Source: Mixia osmundae IAM 14324 (taxonomy: Eukaryota; Basidiomycota; Mixiomycetes; Mixiales; Mixiaceae). From it: 64,000 nt of DNA. Numbering within the stretch: position 1 is the first letter of the stretch; each line of letters starts with the position of its first letter. Below, in pieces: positions 22,411 through 33,941 of the stretch. Below the pieces are notes generated by a model. The model had not been told where the DNA came from. It saw nothing but the letters and a program-made list of their open reading frames with translations, and made no database searches. Made by a program: the position numbers and the translations under genes. Location: the NCBI RefSeq assembly GCF_000708205.1, contig NW_014575562.1, positions 1,055,616 to 1,119,615 on the forward strand. The letters are read 5' to 3'.

Positions 22411-25400
22411 CTAAGACGGCATTGTGCTGACTGTCAGATTGGGTAGAGACGCAGCGATGGCGCTGACTTCTAGATCGTCATCGCTGTCGGTCATGAGAGC
22501 AATCTTTGGCGCACGTCCCAGATTGAGATGCGAATCGAGGGCGCTATCATGGGCATAGACGTGAGTAATGTCGCCAGCCTCGTCAGGGAGATTGTCGAAA
22601 AGCTCAGCGTCCGTGCTGCACGCAACATCGATGCCTGGGCTTTTGCGCACAGACTTCAGGCCGGGTACCCCTCTCGATACGTCGATTGCATCGGCTTCGG
22701 GTGTGTCGCGAATGCGAGAGAGCTCTCCGGTCTTCCAGTCTCGCAGCTGCGTGACATTGTTCGCGTGAACATCGACGCCGATCAGATTGAGCTTGTCCTC
22801 TTCTGTCCATGCAGCGCAGTGTTCGAGGGCGGCTGCTGCCGTAAGCTGCTCGGCAACCGCCTTGGATCGATGCGAGCGTCGACAAATCTCTTGCTTGCGA
22901 ACCTCAAAGACAAATTCGTGAGGCGCGTCTAGCGAACGCTTGACGCCGCGCAGAACCATGCTTTTGCCCGCTCGCAGCTCTGTTACGAGGTTCATCAGTC
23001 TGATCCGTTATGCAGTAGCATATCGTACCTTGCTTGAGATGAGCGAGTCGTGACACAGGATCGGCTGGCATATTGGGTGAAATGTATTGCATGAGGGGCC
23101 CCAGGATGCGATCAAAGTACTTAAAGACGAGCTCGGGGTCGCCACCAGAATCGACAAAGATTGCACCAGCTATCTGACAGGAAGACACGTGATCAGCCTG
23201 ACCAATGTGCACATATCGTGCGCGACTCACTGCCTCGACGCAATCGCCCAAGACTTTTGGCGGGTCCCAAAACCAGACTTGCTCGCAAAATTCTGCGGGC
23301 GGCATTGCTTCGGCCTGCTGCTGAGCGATCTCGAGCTGATCTGTAAACTCGTCTGCATTGTGCAAAACGTATTCGCCAAGTCTGAGGCGCAGCATGGCAA
23401 CGTAGCCCAGCGTACCATTGCAGACCAGCAAGGCTCGCAGTCGCGAGAGCTGTTGCGGCGTGATGCCATCGAAGCGAGCATAGAGACGCGTGATAGCCCA
23501 AAAGTCGAGCATTGCATCGCCGAGAAACTCTTCTCGCTCGTAACTCGGTGTAGTCGGCGACAGGTAGCTTCGATGCGTCAGTGCCTGGATCAGGCAGTCG
23601 TTATTGCTGAACGAATAGCCGACGAGGTCTTCAAGCTCGCCGATTCGCGGACTGACCGATCGCTCTCTGCGCCTTGCTTCGATCGATCGAGATCTCCAGC
23701 TGGCGCCGTCACCGAGAGGAAGATTGAAAGCACGAGCAGTGTCCATCGCCATGGACAGTCCGCCCGTCAAGTACGCCGCTCCCAAAATCGACTCGATGCA
23801 GTCGGAAAGAGCACGGCGTTGTATTTTGCGCTCGAATTCGCAGCCATCGCCCATATCGGCGGAATGCTCGGCGTCACGCGGAAGCCAAGTGTTGAGTCGC
23901 ATACGCTCGTGAATCAGATACTTGCCGAGCGAGCTTTCGACTGCTTTGTGGTGCAAGTAGACGTTTTCGACTGAATTTGTTCGCAAGCATGTCAGGGCGC
24001 CTTCCGACTTGAGCGGATAAGCGAGATAGAGGTGCACTGATGTCAACACTTTCAGAACGGAGTCGCCGAGCGTCTCGATAGATTCGTACGATCGTCCAAC
24101 CGCGCTGCCAGGCAATGTAAGCGCTTCGATCATGCGATGCATCGCAATTGGTGGTAAACGCAAGTCTCGTATAGCAGCGCGTGCTTGCAGGCAGTCACCA
24201 ATATTGCGTAGGAATGCGGGCGCAAGCATGACGATCTTCCAATCTGCTGCTGATAGCCGGCTACTGAAGCACATTGATGCCGGGACCGCGCACTGCAAGC
24301 CGAATTTGCGAGGATGTAGATCGACAGGCAAGAGGTTATTGCAAACCTGCGGCCAAGGATCGAGATGAATCATGATCTCATCAGATGCGACTTCGCCGTC
24401 ACGGAAGTTGAAGACGACTTTGAGCCATGTTTGGTAGCAGTCCCACGCGAGCATCTTGGTATCCGTCTGCAACTTGACTTGACCGGGTGGCAGGAGCCGT
24501 ACAGGCGCAGATAGCGGACTCAAATCCTCTCTGACAGTAACAAGATTCCAGAGTCGCGAGGTGGTCATCCGACGGAACGGGCAAACAATCAGCTCGCCTG
24601 CTGTGTGTCTTTGAAGAGGATTGAAGGGCACGAGAGGTGCTCTTGCGATGGCCCAATCGATGTCCAAGCCATCGTCCGCCGTGACCAGAGGCGCAAAGAA
24701 GTGATATAGCTTGGCTTCGACATCGCGACGGCAAACGCCAACTTGGTACAGAATACGCGTATAGGCATCGAGCACAGCCAGAGCTTCCTGCCGGGCTTCT
24801 TCCGTCGCGAATGTGAGAGTGCGGGAGCCTTCTAGCGTGAAAGATGTCGAAGGCGTGCTTGTGCCAGGTTCTTCATAGATGTGCAAACGCTCGTCGAGAT
24901 CGACGTTGCGACCGCACACAAACCCGATTCGCTGCTGCTCGCCTTGCATCCGAACGAAGATGATCTCATGCAGATACAGAGTCTCGTCTTTGCGCCAAGC
25001 ATTGCCGTAGAGTCCTTCCGACTTAATGCGTATGGTTTCCGGCACCGCACCAACGTCAATTTTGCGCCCATCTGCATCGTGCACGTCCAGTGTTGCGTCG
25101 CGACTCGTCTTGACGCCTCGTGTTGCAGCTCGATTGTTTTCTTCGTAATGCGGAACCAGGCGTTCATTGATGATACCCGCTTTGAAGAGCAGGATGACGG
25201 CTTCGAAAGCGGCAAGAGCTTTCGCGGCGCTCCGGGAAGATGCTACAGCTCCTGTGATCGTGCGATGGTGCTCGTAGAGGGTGCCTACGGGCGGCAGAAT
25301 AACGGTGGCAGCATAGTCGCCGGTGTCGGTCGATACGATCTCGTAGATCGGCTGCTTGAATAGTTGCGTACCTTCTGATCGCTGACCAGCAAATGCTTGG

Positions 25401-27448
25401 TTCAGCGTCATGACCGACGAGGACAACGTAAGCAAAGCTCCGCTCGAGGGTACTAGATAGGTTGGCGTGGCGCTGACAGTTTCACCGTTTGAGAGCTCGC
25501 CTTCTTCGAAGATGTCGCGCTGACCTGTATGATCAAGCATCTGCTGCTCACTGGCCGTCAATGTCTGCCAGTCGTATTCTTCGCTGGTATCGGCTTCTGC
25601 GAGGACGAGGTAGTCCGAGTTGACAGCTCTCGCTCTTCCTCTGGACTGGATGTAACCCACAAGGGTGCTGACAGGATCAAAGCGGACGATAAGGTTACAA
25701 GAGGAGAGATCGAGTCCCTCTTCTGCGACCGAAGTAGCGAAAAGCGTGTTGCACCGGCCCTCGCGTATACTCTGAACAGGTTTGAGCTGTTGCTTAGGTC
25801 GCATTACGCCCTTGGCCATGTCTGCCGGGTTGCCGGTCGTAGAGCCTACGAGATAGTTGGTACTGAGGAAATCTAGCCAGGCCGCTTTGCTGACAATGCG
25901 CTGTAGCACGGCGGTCTGGTAGCGCGTCTGCACGAAGATGATGGCTGTAAAATCTTTGCACGCGCGATAGGTCTCCAGGTGGTCGAGCAGTATGCGCACT
26001 TTTTGACTGATGTCGGAGGAAGATGAGTCGGCAGAAGCCAAATGCCCGTACCATGCCGTCGACGGGGAATCTGAGATATGACGTTTGCCGCTTTCGGTCA
26101 GCGTGGTATGCTCGAGAACGTCGACGAAGCTGCTATGCAACAGACAAGCTTCGTTCCAATACTCTTGCGGGACATAGTCGATCTTCACGGCGGCATCACT
26201 TGTCGATCTTGCAAGAGCCTGTGCGAGTGCCTCGCAGATGTAGATATCGACGCCAAGAAGACCGAGACGCTCCTTGACTTGATCGATTCGTTGCCAGAAC
26301 TTGAGATCCAGCAGAGACGCAATGGAAGATGATTCTAGCCGGATTTCGAAGGGCGTCTTGATGCCAGCACGATCGAGACGATACGTGAGACATCGTTCGC
26401 TTGGCTTGCGGTTGTACTGAGCGAGTTCGGCTGCATGCTCTTTGACTTCGACGAGCGTTGCGTCCATTCGGCGCTCGAGGTCGGAAATCGCTGACACTAG
26501 ATCAGAAGCTGTCCACACAGGTGAGGCTGTCAAGCCGAGGATGCGAGGCAGTCGATCAGACATCTCAGCTTCTGATCGGGCAAGCTTGCGCTTTAGTGGA
26601 TGGTAGAATTCGTCCAAGATATGCGCGTAGGGATGCTTTTTTCGAGCGTGATGAGCTTCGTCGAATATCAGAAGAGCGATGTTCTCTATTCTCCAGAAGG
26701 CAGATCTGAGCACGTTCAGTAAGATCTATGAGACCATCAATCTACGCGCCTCGTCTGTAAGCGTAGGGCGTACCTGTGGCGTCATCACGACGACGTCTGC
26801 GAGATCGAACTCGATTTGCCAAGTTCGAAGATCCCAGGCACTGACAAGCATATCGCCTCGAAACCCACGCACTTGCAGCGATCTGCAAACGTAGCCAATT
26901 AGCCTGCGGCGCACCATCGATAAAGCAGCGCACGTTTGTTCGCGTATGGCCGCGACTTGCTGGTTCACGAGCGTAACGGTAGGCACAAGCATGCAGAGCA
27001 ACTTTCTGGAAGGCCTTTCTTGGACCATCATCTCGCGTCTCAGCCTTGCTGCCTCGTACAGAATGAGCATGACTGCGACGAGCGTCTTGCCTGCTCCGGT
27101 TTTCATGCGGATGATGGTATTGGACTGTTTCGCTTTCTGAAAGAGTTCATGTTGGTACTGTCTGACTCTTACGCCGTCAGTCTTTGTCGGAAGATCTGTG
27201 TCTTCGGTGTCTTGTGCCATTGGTGAGTCTGACGCTCGTCTGACCTCGAGCGAGTCTGTTGAGTCTGTCGCGGTTCTTGATCGTTTCGAGCGACCCGAGC
27301 TCGAGATGACATCGCTATTGCTACCTCGCAAGCTTCCTTGGACATAATCAGAGTGGGGCGAAGTGGAACGACTGAGTGAGCGAGCGTCATCTGAGCTGCC
27401 GTCTGCAGTGAGAGCGCGCTTCCTGACGGGCAGCCGCGCTGCAAGCAT
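22411..27448 (-). CDS. DCL: Dicer-like ribonuclease III
   Basis: Four exons (26774-27448, 23231-26725, 23029-23173, 22411-22979) give 1627 residues. Dicers cut double-stranded RNA into small RNAs that load Argonaute. Domains in order: disordered N-terminus; DExD/H helicase with Walker A MKTGAGKT (about 115-122), DEAH box (about 247), LTASP, ATSVAEEGLDLSSCNL and QSRGRARAVNSDY; a Dicer dimerisation-like region; RNase IIIa (ETLGDSVLK near 1100, DCIESILGA); RNase IIIb (EEFLGDAMLD near 1240, and KVLGDCVEAIAGAIFVDSGG, complete only after removing the stop-free 57 nt intron 23174-23230); and a C-terminal dsRNA-binding-like stretch ending KAVAEQLTAAAAL, followed by an acidic tail. Both RNase III metal-binding acid clusters look intact, so the enzyme is probably active. 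A PAZ domain is not obvious. Introns are 48, 57 and 49 nt. Confidence 0.92.
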
Positions 27449-27870
27449 TGTTTGAGTGGACTTTCTACGGCTGAAGAAGCTACCGGAGACTCGTCAGCTG
27501 CTCTGGTCCTACCTTGCTGTCGCTGCTTGGTGCGTGGCAAGCTCTGACATTGGCCAAGAGCACACATGGACGGTGCGGCTACACAGACGCCGCTGATCGA
27601 GCTCGAACTCGTCGAGCTATATACGCGCCATTCTTTTCGAGCTTTGCTAGCAGCAAGGGAGCTCCCAAAGAGCAAATGAAGCAGGACCGAGAGCGGCCTG
27701 AATCTCACGCCCCTGTCTGGGGCATAGGCGCTTAGGACACGAGAAGTCATTAATATTGACGCGCTTGTACGCGACGACGAGCTACAATCAATATGAGACG
27801 TACGCGGTCACGCCGACAGACTGACTTATCGATTCCCTCTGATACGCATTGATCAGACAATGAACCGACT
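27449..27870. other. Intergenic, no gene seen
   Basis: About 420 bases between the Dicer start and the stop of the first clustered secreted-protein gene. Short overlapping frames occur, none convincing. It must include the Dicer promoter and marks the left border of the secreted-protein cluster. Confidence 0.5.
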
Positions 27871-28532
27871 TTATCTGCCTGCTGAGCAATCTGCAGCCAA
27901 AGGAGTGCCACAGTCTTTGTCGGAGAGACCATCGCCTTTCGCGATTTTGCAGACCACACACGCCTTTCGGGGTCTGTCAAGAAGTCAGCACGGGACGCAG
28001 TCGATGCCGTCATCGCTGACCCGACACCGATCTGCTCCTTCGTAGTACGATCACGGACATATCCCTGAGCCTGTCCTTGTGCAAGATGAGTAAAGGCAGC
28101 GATCGGAAGTAAGATCCGACTGGCCCCAGGAACTGCATCGCAATACCACTGCCCGATCGCGTCAGCGCAAGTGTCAGGCCAATCGAACAATCACCGACGT
28201 TGTTGATGCACGAGCAGTTCCAGATATGCAAGCCAAGAGCAATGGGGTTGACGCTGTCGCGAAAGCATGAGCACCAGATTTGTCAAGCAGACTAGTGAGT
28301 TCATTCACGTTGGCTGTTCCTGCTGGATGTCATACCAGGCACCGTTGGCAACGTCATTACCGGGGCTGAGGAAGACGCGAGCGTGGGTGTTCCTGCGGCG
28401 CGTTGTCAGGCTGCGCAGTCGACGACCTGGTCACTCTTACTGGGGAAGCGTGGTAAGGTCTGCCGACTTGGGAGTGCAACTCATAGCCAGCTGGGCTGCA
28501 GCGAGAGCGACCAGGATAGACTTGTAGAGCAT
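27871..28532 (-). CDS. Clustered small secreted protein, divergent member (SSP-A)
   Basis: Five exons (28441-28532, 28309-28392, 28121-28253, 28021-28070, 27871-27973) give 153 residues; introns are 48, 55, 50 and 47 nt. MLYKSILVALAAAQLAMSC is a signal peptide. The mature part shares the family plan of the cluster: an N-terminal segment, ALGLHIWNCSCINNVGDCS (LGLH then CxC then C), a GYVRDRTTKEQIGVG strand corresponding to VRGHVID in other members, ACVVC, then KGDGLSDKDCGTPLAADC (EGxxG then C and C). It differs in having about 16 extra residues after the CxC block and in lacking the intron that follows the conserved cysteine elsewhere. I recognise no described family. The third intron was placed to match the phase-0 intron of its paralogues; a 71 nt alternative is possible there. 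Confidence 0.6.
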
Positions 28533-28688
28533 CTCGAACTGTTTATATCGGTCGAGCTTGGTCGGATTGGTCGATAGGCGGGAGAGAGAGCACAGCAGCG
28601 TCGTGATGTTTCAGAGGGGTCAGATGTCCGCAAAAGTTGCGATGCAATTCGCGCGGCGTCGCGACAACCGGAAGGATCCTGCAGGAGT

Positions 28689-29148
28689 CTACACATGCAT
28701 GAGACAATCTACCTCGTCTGTCGCGGGACAGTCTGCAGACAGGCCTGTGTCGCCTTCGAGGACCTGCAAAGCGCGTCAGTCAAGGCAAAAGTCCCGTCCG
28801 GCTGTACCCACGCAAGTGACATAGCCACCATTGGCAAGCAGGATAGGCTTCTGATTGGTGATGTCGAGCATGATGCCAGCCACAAAGGGCACAGAGCTAG
28901 AGCATGCGTAATGTTGTTTGTAGCACATACATTGGAAGAAGTGCCACCCGAGGGAATCCGAGCCATAGCCGATCACGCTGTGCGTAAAGTACCTGGAGTG
29001 TCATTTGTGTCAGAGACTCCGGTGTTGGCAACGCATCCCGCTCGACTCGCCAGTGGCCTTCCATGTAGATCTCCGCTGCCGTCTTGTCAGGCTCATTGGC
29101 TCTGACGAGCCCAGAGCATGCAAGCATCAGCAGAGTCCTTGCGCGCAT
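28689..29148 (-). CDS. Clustered small secreted protein (SSP-B)
   Basis: Three exons (29051-29148, 28812-28992, 28689-28763) give 117 residues. A weak signal peptide (MRARTLLMLACSGLVRA) is followed by AAEIYMEGHWYFTHS, SLGWHFFQCMCYKQHYACSS, VAGIMLDITNQKPILLANG, GYVTC and LEGDTGLSADC. It aligns almost without gaps to the plus-strand member at 33942-34421 (AELYMGGKWFFAHS, SLGLHFLTCTC, VAGIAID, GAYMTC). The first intron (28993-29050) must use a GC donor, TG|GCGAGT, where the paralogue has TG|GTGAGT at the same codon position and phase. The second intron, 48 nt, falls right after the conserved cysteine in phase 0, as in other members. Function unknown; secretion is inferred from the signal peptide. 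Confidence 0.65.
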
Positions 29149-29309
29149 CTTCTGATGCTTGGCTCGTGAGCTTCTGTCCAAGCGTTGACTTGACGGTCGT
29201 GCAGATCGACTCAGGAGCAGGAGAAACATGGCATCAAAAGGGGCATAGTGTCATTATTGAAGCCTATCGACTTTTGCAATGCAGTGCAAAACCTCGTAGC
29301 CATAGCAAT

Positions 29310-29751
29310 TCATACGACAGGCAGACAGTCTGAGAGGTTATGGTGAGCACAACGGGTGGACAAGCCTGTGTCGCCTTCGATGACCTGTTGCTGGCCGTCA
29401 GACACCGCAAGAGTCCGGCAAGCGAGGGCTCACGCAAGTGACATATCCGCCCTTTGCAAGGAAGACAGGCTTCTGGCAGGCAATGCCGAGCACGATGCCA
29501 GCGACAAAAGATTAGGAGCTTGAGCATCCATAATGTTGGTAGTAACATTGACAATCGTAGCATAATAAAGGACGTTATGAGTGAAGTACTTAGACAAAGG
29601 GTAAAACTCGCGTCAAGTCTTTCTTCTGCCGTAAACGAAGCGTGACTGGCCTTTTGCCCTCCATGTAGATCTCGGCTGGCGTTGGGTCAGGATCGGCGTT
29701 GTCGGATCTGACGAGGGGAAGACAGGCAAAGATACAGGCCACAAGTAGCAT
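29310..29751 (-). pseudogene. Decayed member of the secreted-protein family (SSP-C)
   Basis: A copy clearly related to SSP-B. It keeps a good signal peptide (MLLVACIFACLPLVRS), the AEIYMEG motif, the CxC block, GGYVTC with the following phase-0 intron, and the last exon (IEGDTGLSTRC). The middle is broken by roughly two or three disruptions, so it is read as a relic rather than a working gene. It lies 160 bases upstream of SSP-B on the same strand, which suggests tandem duplication followed by decay. The retained 3' intron and codon pattern suggest the decay is fairly recent. Confidence 0.65.
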
Positions 29752-30386
29752 GATTGTTGGCCGCACGCTTTGCTATACTAACTTCTGATCGTGCGAGGAA
29801 GTCGAAACTCAACGATCGGGCAATGCGCTAGGTGCAGTGCGCGCAGAACCTCGGCGGAGAAGTGAGAAGTCCAGAGTTCGAGCTCGCTTGCATCAGTCTC
29901 GGAGACATTCTGTTCGTCATGATGAGCAGTTTGAGTCAATTGTGTTCGCGGACGATTGGAATATGAGAGGTCCCAAGGATACTTATGTTCTCCGAGTTTT
30001 ATTCCAGCAAAACACGCAATGCCTGGCGTCAGCGCGTCAATACTTTGGCCCCAAACGCGTCTTTAGCTTCGGTGCGCCAAATGCGGCGAGTAAGCCATCG
30101 GGTTGCTAATTCGCTCTTGCGCTGCACCTGACGAATTGATCGCCCTTTCTTGCCTGATGATCGAGACGGCCCAATGCTCAGGCACAATGTTACGAGCCGA
30201 CGATCGTTGCTGGCCAGCCTGCGTCGAAGACGACTCAACCAATCCCAAGGGTGCCTATCTGCTTCTACTGGGTCCTCGACGAGCACATCTATCGTCCGAG
30301 GCCGATCAACCCAGTCGCTCGGAAAGTGGCTGCACGTAGGTGTAGTGCGTCCTGGCTCTGTCTGCATCAGAGGGCCGTGCTGATGA
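29752..30386. other. Intergenic, no gene seen
   Basis: About 635 bases between the divergent SSP-C relic and the WetA-like gene. Frames of 60-120 codons exist on both strands but lack recognisable features. It is the largest gap inside the secreted-protein cluster and should hold the promoter of the WetA-like gene. Confidence 0.45.
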
Positions 30387-32378
30387 ATGGTGCGCAGCAC
30401 GTTGCCAGCCGCAATGACGACGGTCGATGACGGTAATGCCGGCTTTGCAAGCTACCTAGAGCTCCAACATCATCTCACTACTGGTCAGCCGCTAGTGTCA
30501 AAGGCAGGCTACGATGAACCTGCAATGTTGCCGGGCGATATGTCACTGGGCAACGACTGGGCTGCTGGCTATTTGACGACAGACAGCAGTTTACTTGCGC
30601 TGCCAGAGCTATGCCTGTCGCCTTCTACGCCAGACTCCAGCGCGCTGACTGCTTCGCGTCAGTCGATGCCGCTCACTCCATCGACGCCGATGTACTCTCA
30701 TCAGGCCCAGCAACATCCGTTCACGAGCTCTGACCAGCACAAGCCTTACTTTGCCCAACAGCTCTCGTATGGCGAGCAAAGCTATGCAGATAATTCGCTC
30801 TGGCAACGGCGGCAGTCGCAGCCTGTCGCTCCTGCTCCGTGGCCAGCGCTAAGTCAGACTAAATCCATACCGAGATTAGATCTGGCGAGCCAAGCCCAAA
30901 TACCAATCAGGCGTGCTTCATTTTCGCCGCTCTCAGAGCTCGCAGCTGCACTCGATGAGGCGAGTAGACAGCAGAATGACCCGGCTTATTTTGCGCAGCA
31001 TACGTCCTGGCCAGTCGAACGCCCGCCCGACAGACATATACCGCGTCCTGTCCCACGCCGACAGTCCATGGGCGCGCCCATCATTGAGACCTCGAAACAC
31101 CTCAATCTCGGCAGCTATGCGCCCAAATCAGCAAGTCTAGCAGAAGGCATGCCGATGCAATTGCAACAGGCGCACGCACTCAGGCAAGCGAGTCGTGACA
31201 GCGGCAAGCGTGCAAACGAGGAGATTCGAGACCCTCGCAATCAAGCGTTGAAGCATGCAGTCTCGGCCCCTTCTCTCTTCGAACAGTATCAACGTAGTGC
31301 ATGGGCAGATGCGCCGCCTTTGCCTCCCTTTCCAGCCCAGTACGACGCATATGCCATGCCACCGCCGCAGCCTATCTTCACACACTCTCCGCTGCAGACG
31401 CCAGTGCGGCCATCACTTGTAAATAATCCACCTTCACCAATTAGATCGACCCTATCGCCGACGCTGCCATTCAGACGACCAGACTTTGGCGCGCGGCAGC
31501 ATCTAGCGCTTCAGCCCGAAGATCTGCAGTTGCTCAACGGACCTCCCGTCGTGCCTCTACCCTTGTCGTCTCATTCAACGCCAGAGGAGTTGGTGTTTGC
31601 TTCACCGCCTCTCAGCGCGACTCACGAATTGAGCAAAAGCCTCCGAGCGATCAGTCTTGCAGCGGCGAGCACTCTAGAGCAAGGCCCGAGCTGTCAGTCG
31701 TGGTCAAGTAATCACTTGCCAGTGCCCGTCGGAATGACAAGCGCCCGCGCTGCACCTTCTCTCATGACTGCGGGATCATACTATGCTGCGCAAGAGGCAG
31801 CTCTGGCTTCGATCGATCAGCCAATCACGCCCGTCAAGCGAGTGACCATCTTCGATCCCGTCGGTGTTCAATCAGTACCACTCATGAAGCGCGCTTCGAC
31901 ATCAGCAGCAGCGACCTACACTGCACCGCGTCGGCCGAGTCTAGACCGAGCTTCGACGACGAGTGCCGTTGCCGCCCAGTATAGGCAACCTCCATCGACG
32001 CCTACGCGACCTAGCGCGAGACGGAAAGTGACGGCACCGCTGTCGGGCGCACGCAAGACTTTTGCGAGAAAGATGCAAGCCAAAGCGACAGAATCGTCAG
32101 CTGCAGCTGAGGACATGTTCATCAACTTTACCGCGAATGACTCTGCCAAACTGCTCTCGGGCGTTGCTCCGTCCGGTTCGAGCAAGCGAAGGCGGCTTGA
32201 AGCTGAAGACGGGTCACTCAAGAGTCCAACGACGCCGACAAGCCCGCTCAAAAGTCCTTTGTCTGCGCGAAGCATGTCAAGTAATTCATCCGGCGTCTCG
32301 GGTACGAGCACAGCAGTGACGAGCGAGACTACGAGTCCGCCGATCAAGGACGAGATGCAGATTGCTCCAGAGCAGTGA
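30387..32378 (+). CDS. Low-complexity putative regulator with WetA-like C-terminal motif
   Basis: An uninterrupted frame of 663 codons; the start may be the ATG at 30387 or 30414. Most of the protein is disordered and rich in serine, proline, alanine and glutamine with many SP and TP sites. Towards the end a folded-looking motif reads MFINFTANDSAKLLSGVAP followed by SGSSKRRR and a proline/serine tail. Ascomycete WetA developmental regulators end in a closely similar block (FVNFTPxDSxxILTGVAPSGSSKTKARR), which governs spore-wall maturation and conidial gene expression. On that basis I suggest a WetA-like nuclear regulator; the rest of the protein gives no support either way. KKR-type basic patches fit nuclear location. 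It sits in the centre of the secreted-protein cluster and could regulate sporulation-linked genes, which is speculation. Confidence 0.6.
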   Translation: MVRSTLPAAMTTVDDGNAGFASYLELQHHLTTGQPLVSKAGYDEPAMLPGDMSLGNDWAAGYLTTDSSLLALPELCLSPSTPDSSALTASRQSMPLTPSTPMYSHQAQQHPFTSSDQHKPYFAQQLSYGEQSYADNSLWQRRQSQPVAPAPWPALSQTKSIPRLDLASQAQIPIRRASFSPLSELAAALDEASRQQNDPAYFAQHTSWPVERPPDRHIPRPVPRRQSMGAPIIETSKHLNLGSYAPKSASLAEGMPMQLQQAHALRQASRDSGKRANEEIRDPRNQALKHAVSAPSLFEQYQRSAWADAPPLPPFPAQYDAYAMPPPQPIFTHSPLQTPVRPSLVNNPPSPIRSTLSPTLPFRRPDFGARQHLALQPEDLQLLNGPPVVPLPLSSHSTPEELVFASPPLSATHELSKSLRAISLAAASTLEQGPSCQSWSSNHLPVPVGMTSARAAPSLMTAGSYYAAQEAALASIDQPITPVKRVTIFDPVGVQSVPLMKRASTSAAATYTAPRRPSLDRASTTSAVAAQYRQPPSTPTRPSARRKVTAPLSGARKTFARKMQAKATESSAAAEDMFINFTANDSAKLLSGVAPSGSSKRRRLEAEDGSLKSPTTPTSPLKSPLSARSMSSNSSGVSGTSTAVTSETTSPPIKDEMQIAPEQ

Positions 32379-32535
32379 AGTGAGGCCGTGCGATGATGTT
32401 GTGACAATACATTTACATATTGATAGCGAGCAAAGGGCGACATGGATGGCAGACATACACGTACGGCAGCGCGGGCAGATCTCGAGCGCAGCTCGTAGAT
32501 CAGCAAGCAACTTCTTTTGGGCAGTCTGGAACTCT

Positions 32536-33557
32536 TCACAGACCAACACGGCAACCTCCGCAGAGATGTTTGAGATGGTAGCCATCCCTGCATATTTGGT
32601 TCAGCATGGCTTTGCGAAAGAGCATGACGGCGACTCACGCTTCGCCGGTGCAATGGCGGCAGATAGACCGTCCACAACCTCGACGAGCTGGGCGGTCTCT
32701 ATTGCGGTACTCGTTCGGATTGATCATGCAACACGAGTCTTCTTCTTCATCATCATCGTCCTCGTCCATTGCGCCAATTCCGAAGCCATCGCCTTGACCA
32801 AGAGCGCGCATGCCCGGTATACCAGGCGAGGCGGGATTAGCTGGCTCTGGCTTTGAGAGCATGTGACGCGCTTTTGCGATCGGATCTACGCCGGGCTCGA
32901 GATCGCCACAGATGCGGCGACAGATGAGGCAAGTGGGACGCTGGCAAGATTGACAGACGCTAGGCTGGAGCGTCGACGCACCAGGCGTGACGGCAGGCTG
33001 GCGCTGACAGGAATGACAGAGGGGCATGCCGTCTGGCGTCATTGCGAATGTTTGGAAGTAGCTAGGCTGCTCCGCGAACGCCTCTTGCTTCTGCGTCGCG
33101 TAGATTTGCCTGTAAGCTGCAGGTGCGTGGGTATCTTCCGACATCTCCATGATCGGCTGGATCGGCGACAATGGTCTGCCTGTTCTGGCACGCTTGGTAG
33201 GTCCCAGCTTGGGCGAAGGCGAGGGCGACCGAGGCGAGCGGTCAGGATAGACTGTCGAGGCCCGGCATGAGCACTCGCACACAGACGACGAGCATGTAAG
33301 AAGCGCGACTCACCGGAGAAGTCCATTCTGTCTGACAGCGAAGGCGAAGGGGAGAGTGTTCTACGATCTGAGGTGCGTCTCTTCCTGTCCGTCTTGGGTG
33401 AAGCGAACGTCGGTCCGGGGTAAGAGACACTCCGCGGAGGCGAGACGGCCATCGCCTGGGTCGCGCAGGGTGACGCGATCTTGTAGGGCATGAAGGGCTG
33501 ATGGTAGCCATAGCCGGCATAGTACGTCGTCGTCGTAGCAGGCGGGTCTGTCTGCAT
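32536..33557 (-). CDS. Hypothetical protein with cysteine-pair zinc-binding clusters
   Basis: Three exons (33314-33557, 32639-33251, 32536-32587), introns 62 and 51 nt with GTGAGT donors, give 302 residues. The N-terminal third is disordered (tyrosine/proline-rich, then SPSPSPKLGP with a basic patch). The C-terminal half contains LCHSCQRQP, VCQSCQRPTCLICRRICG, an acidic run of DDDDEEED, SCCMINP, RRGCGRSICRHC and a final LCGGCRVGL. The paired cysteines suggest two or three zinc sites, like those of small fungal RING-like or adaptor proteins, but I do not recognise the family. The final exon, which supplies the last CxxC, is found only by splicing. It is tail-to-tail with the WetA-like gene (157 bases) and head-to-head with SSP-F. 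Confidence 0.65.
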
Positions 33558-33941
33558 CTTGTCCACTTGCCTGGGCTAGCCGTCGATTGGACGTTCCTCT
33601 ATCGCGCAGACGTAGCCCCAGACCACCTCTTCCTCTCGCTCGGAAAGCGCACACGCGCCCTCGGCGTCTCTACTGAGCTTGTGATGCTCAAGTGGGCTTG
33701 CTTTCCTCCGACTGGTCTCTGTCTTGAGCTGGGTTCCACTCCAATGAAGTTTTTCAAGTGGAGATCATCTAGCCCTGGCCCGCCGGGCTCATTCTTGATT
33801 AGACCGGGCCGCTACTTAGCACAGTCGGAGTCGTCGATGAAACGATTGTTCCTCGCTACCGACCAACATTCTCGGAAACTGCACCGCCCAGCGCTCATCG
33901 TCACTCCGCTCGGACAGACTCAATCTGACTCACGAGCAACG
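33558..33941. other. Divergent promoter region
   Basis: About 380 bases between the start codons of the cysteine-cluster gene (minus) and SSP-F (plus). Open frames here overlap both strands without features. No clear TATA box or repeated element is seen. Confidence 0.45.

Noticed and set aside
27750-28190. Minus-strand frame of 146 codons overlapping SSP-A
   Set aside because: It lacks a signal peptide and family motifs; the spliced SSP-A model uses most of the same bases in other frames with better sites.
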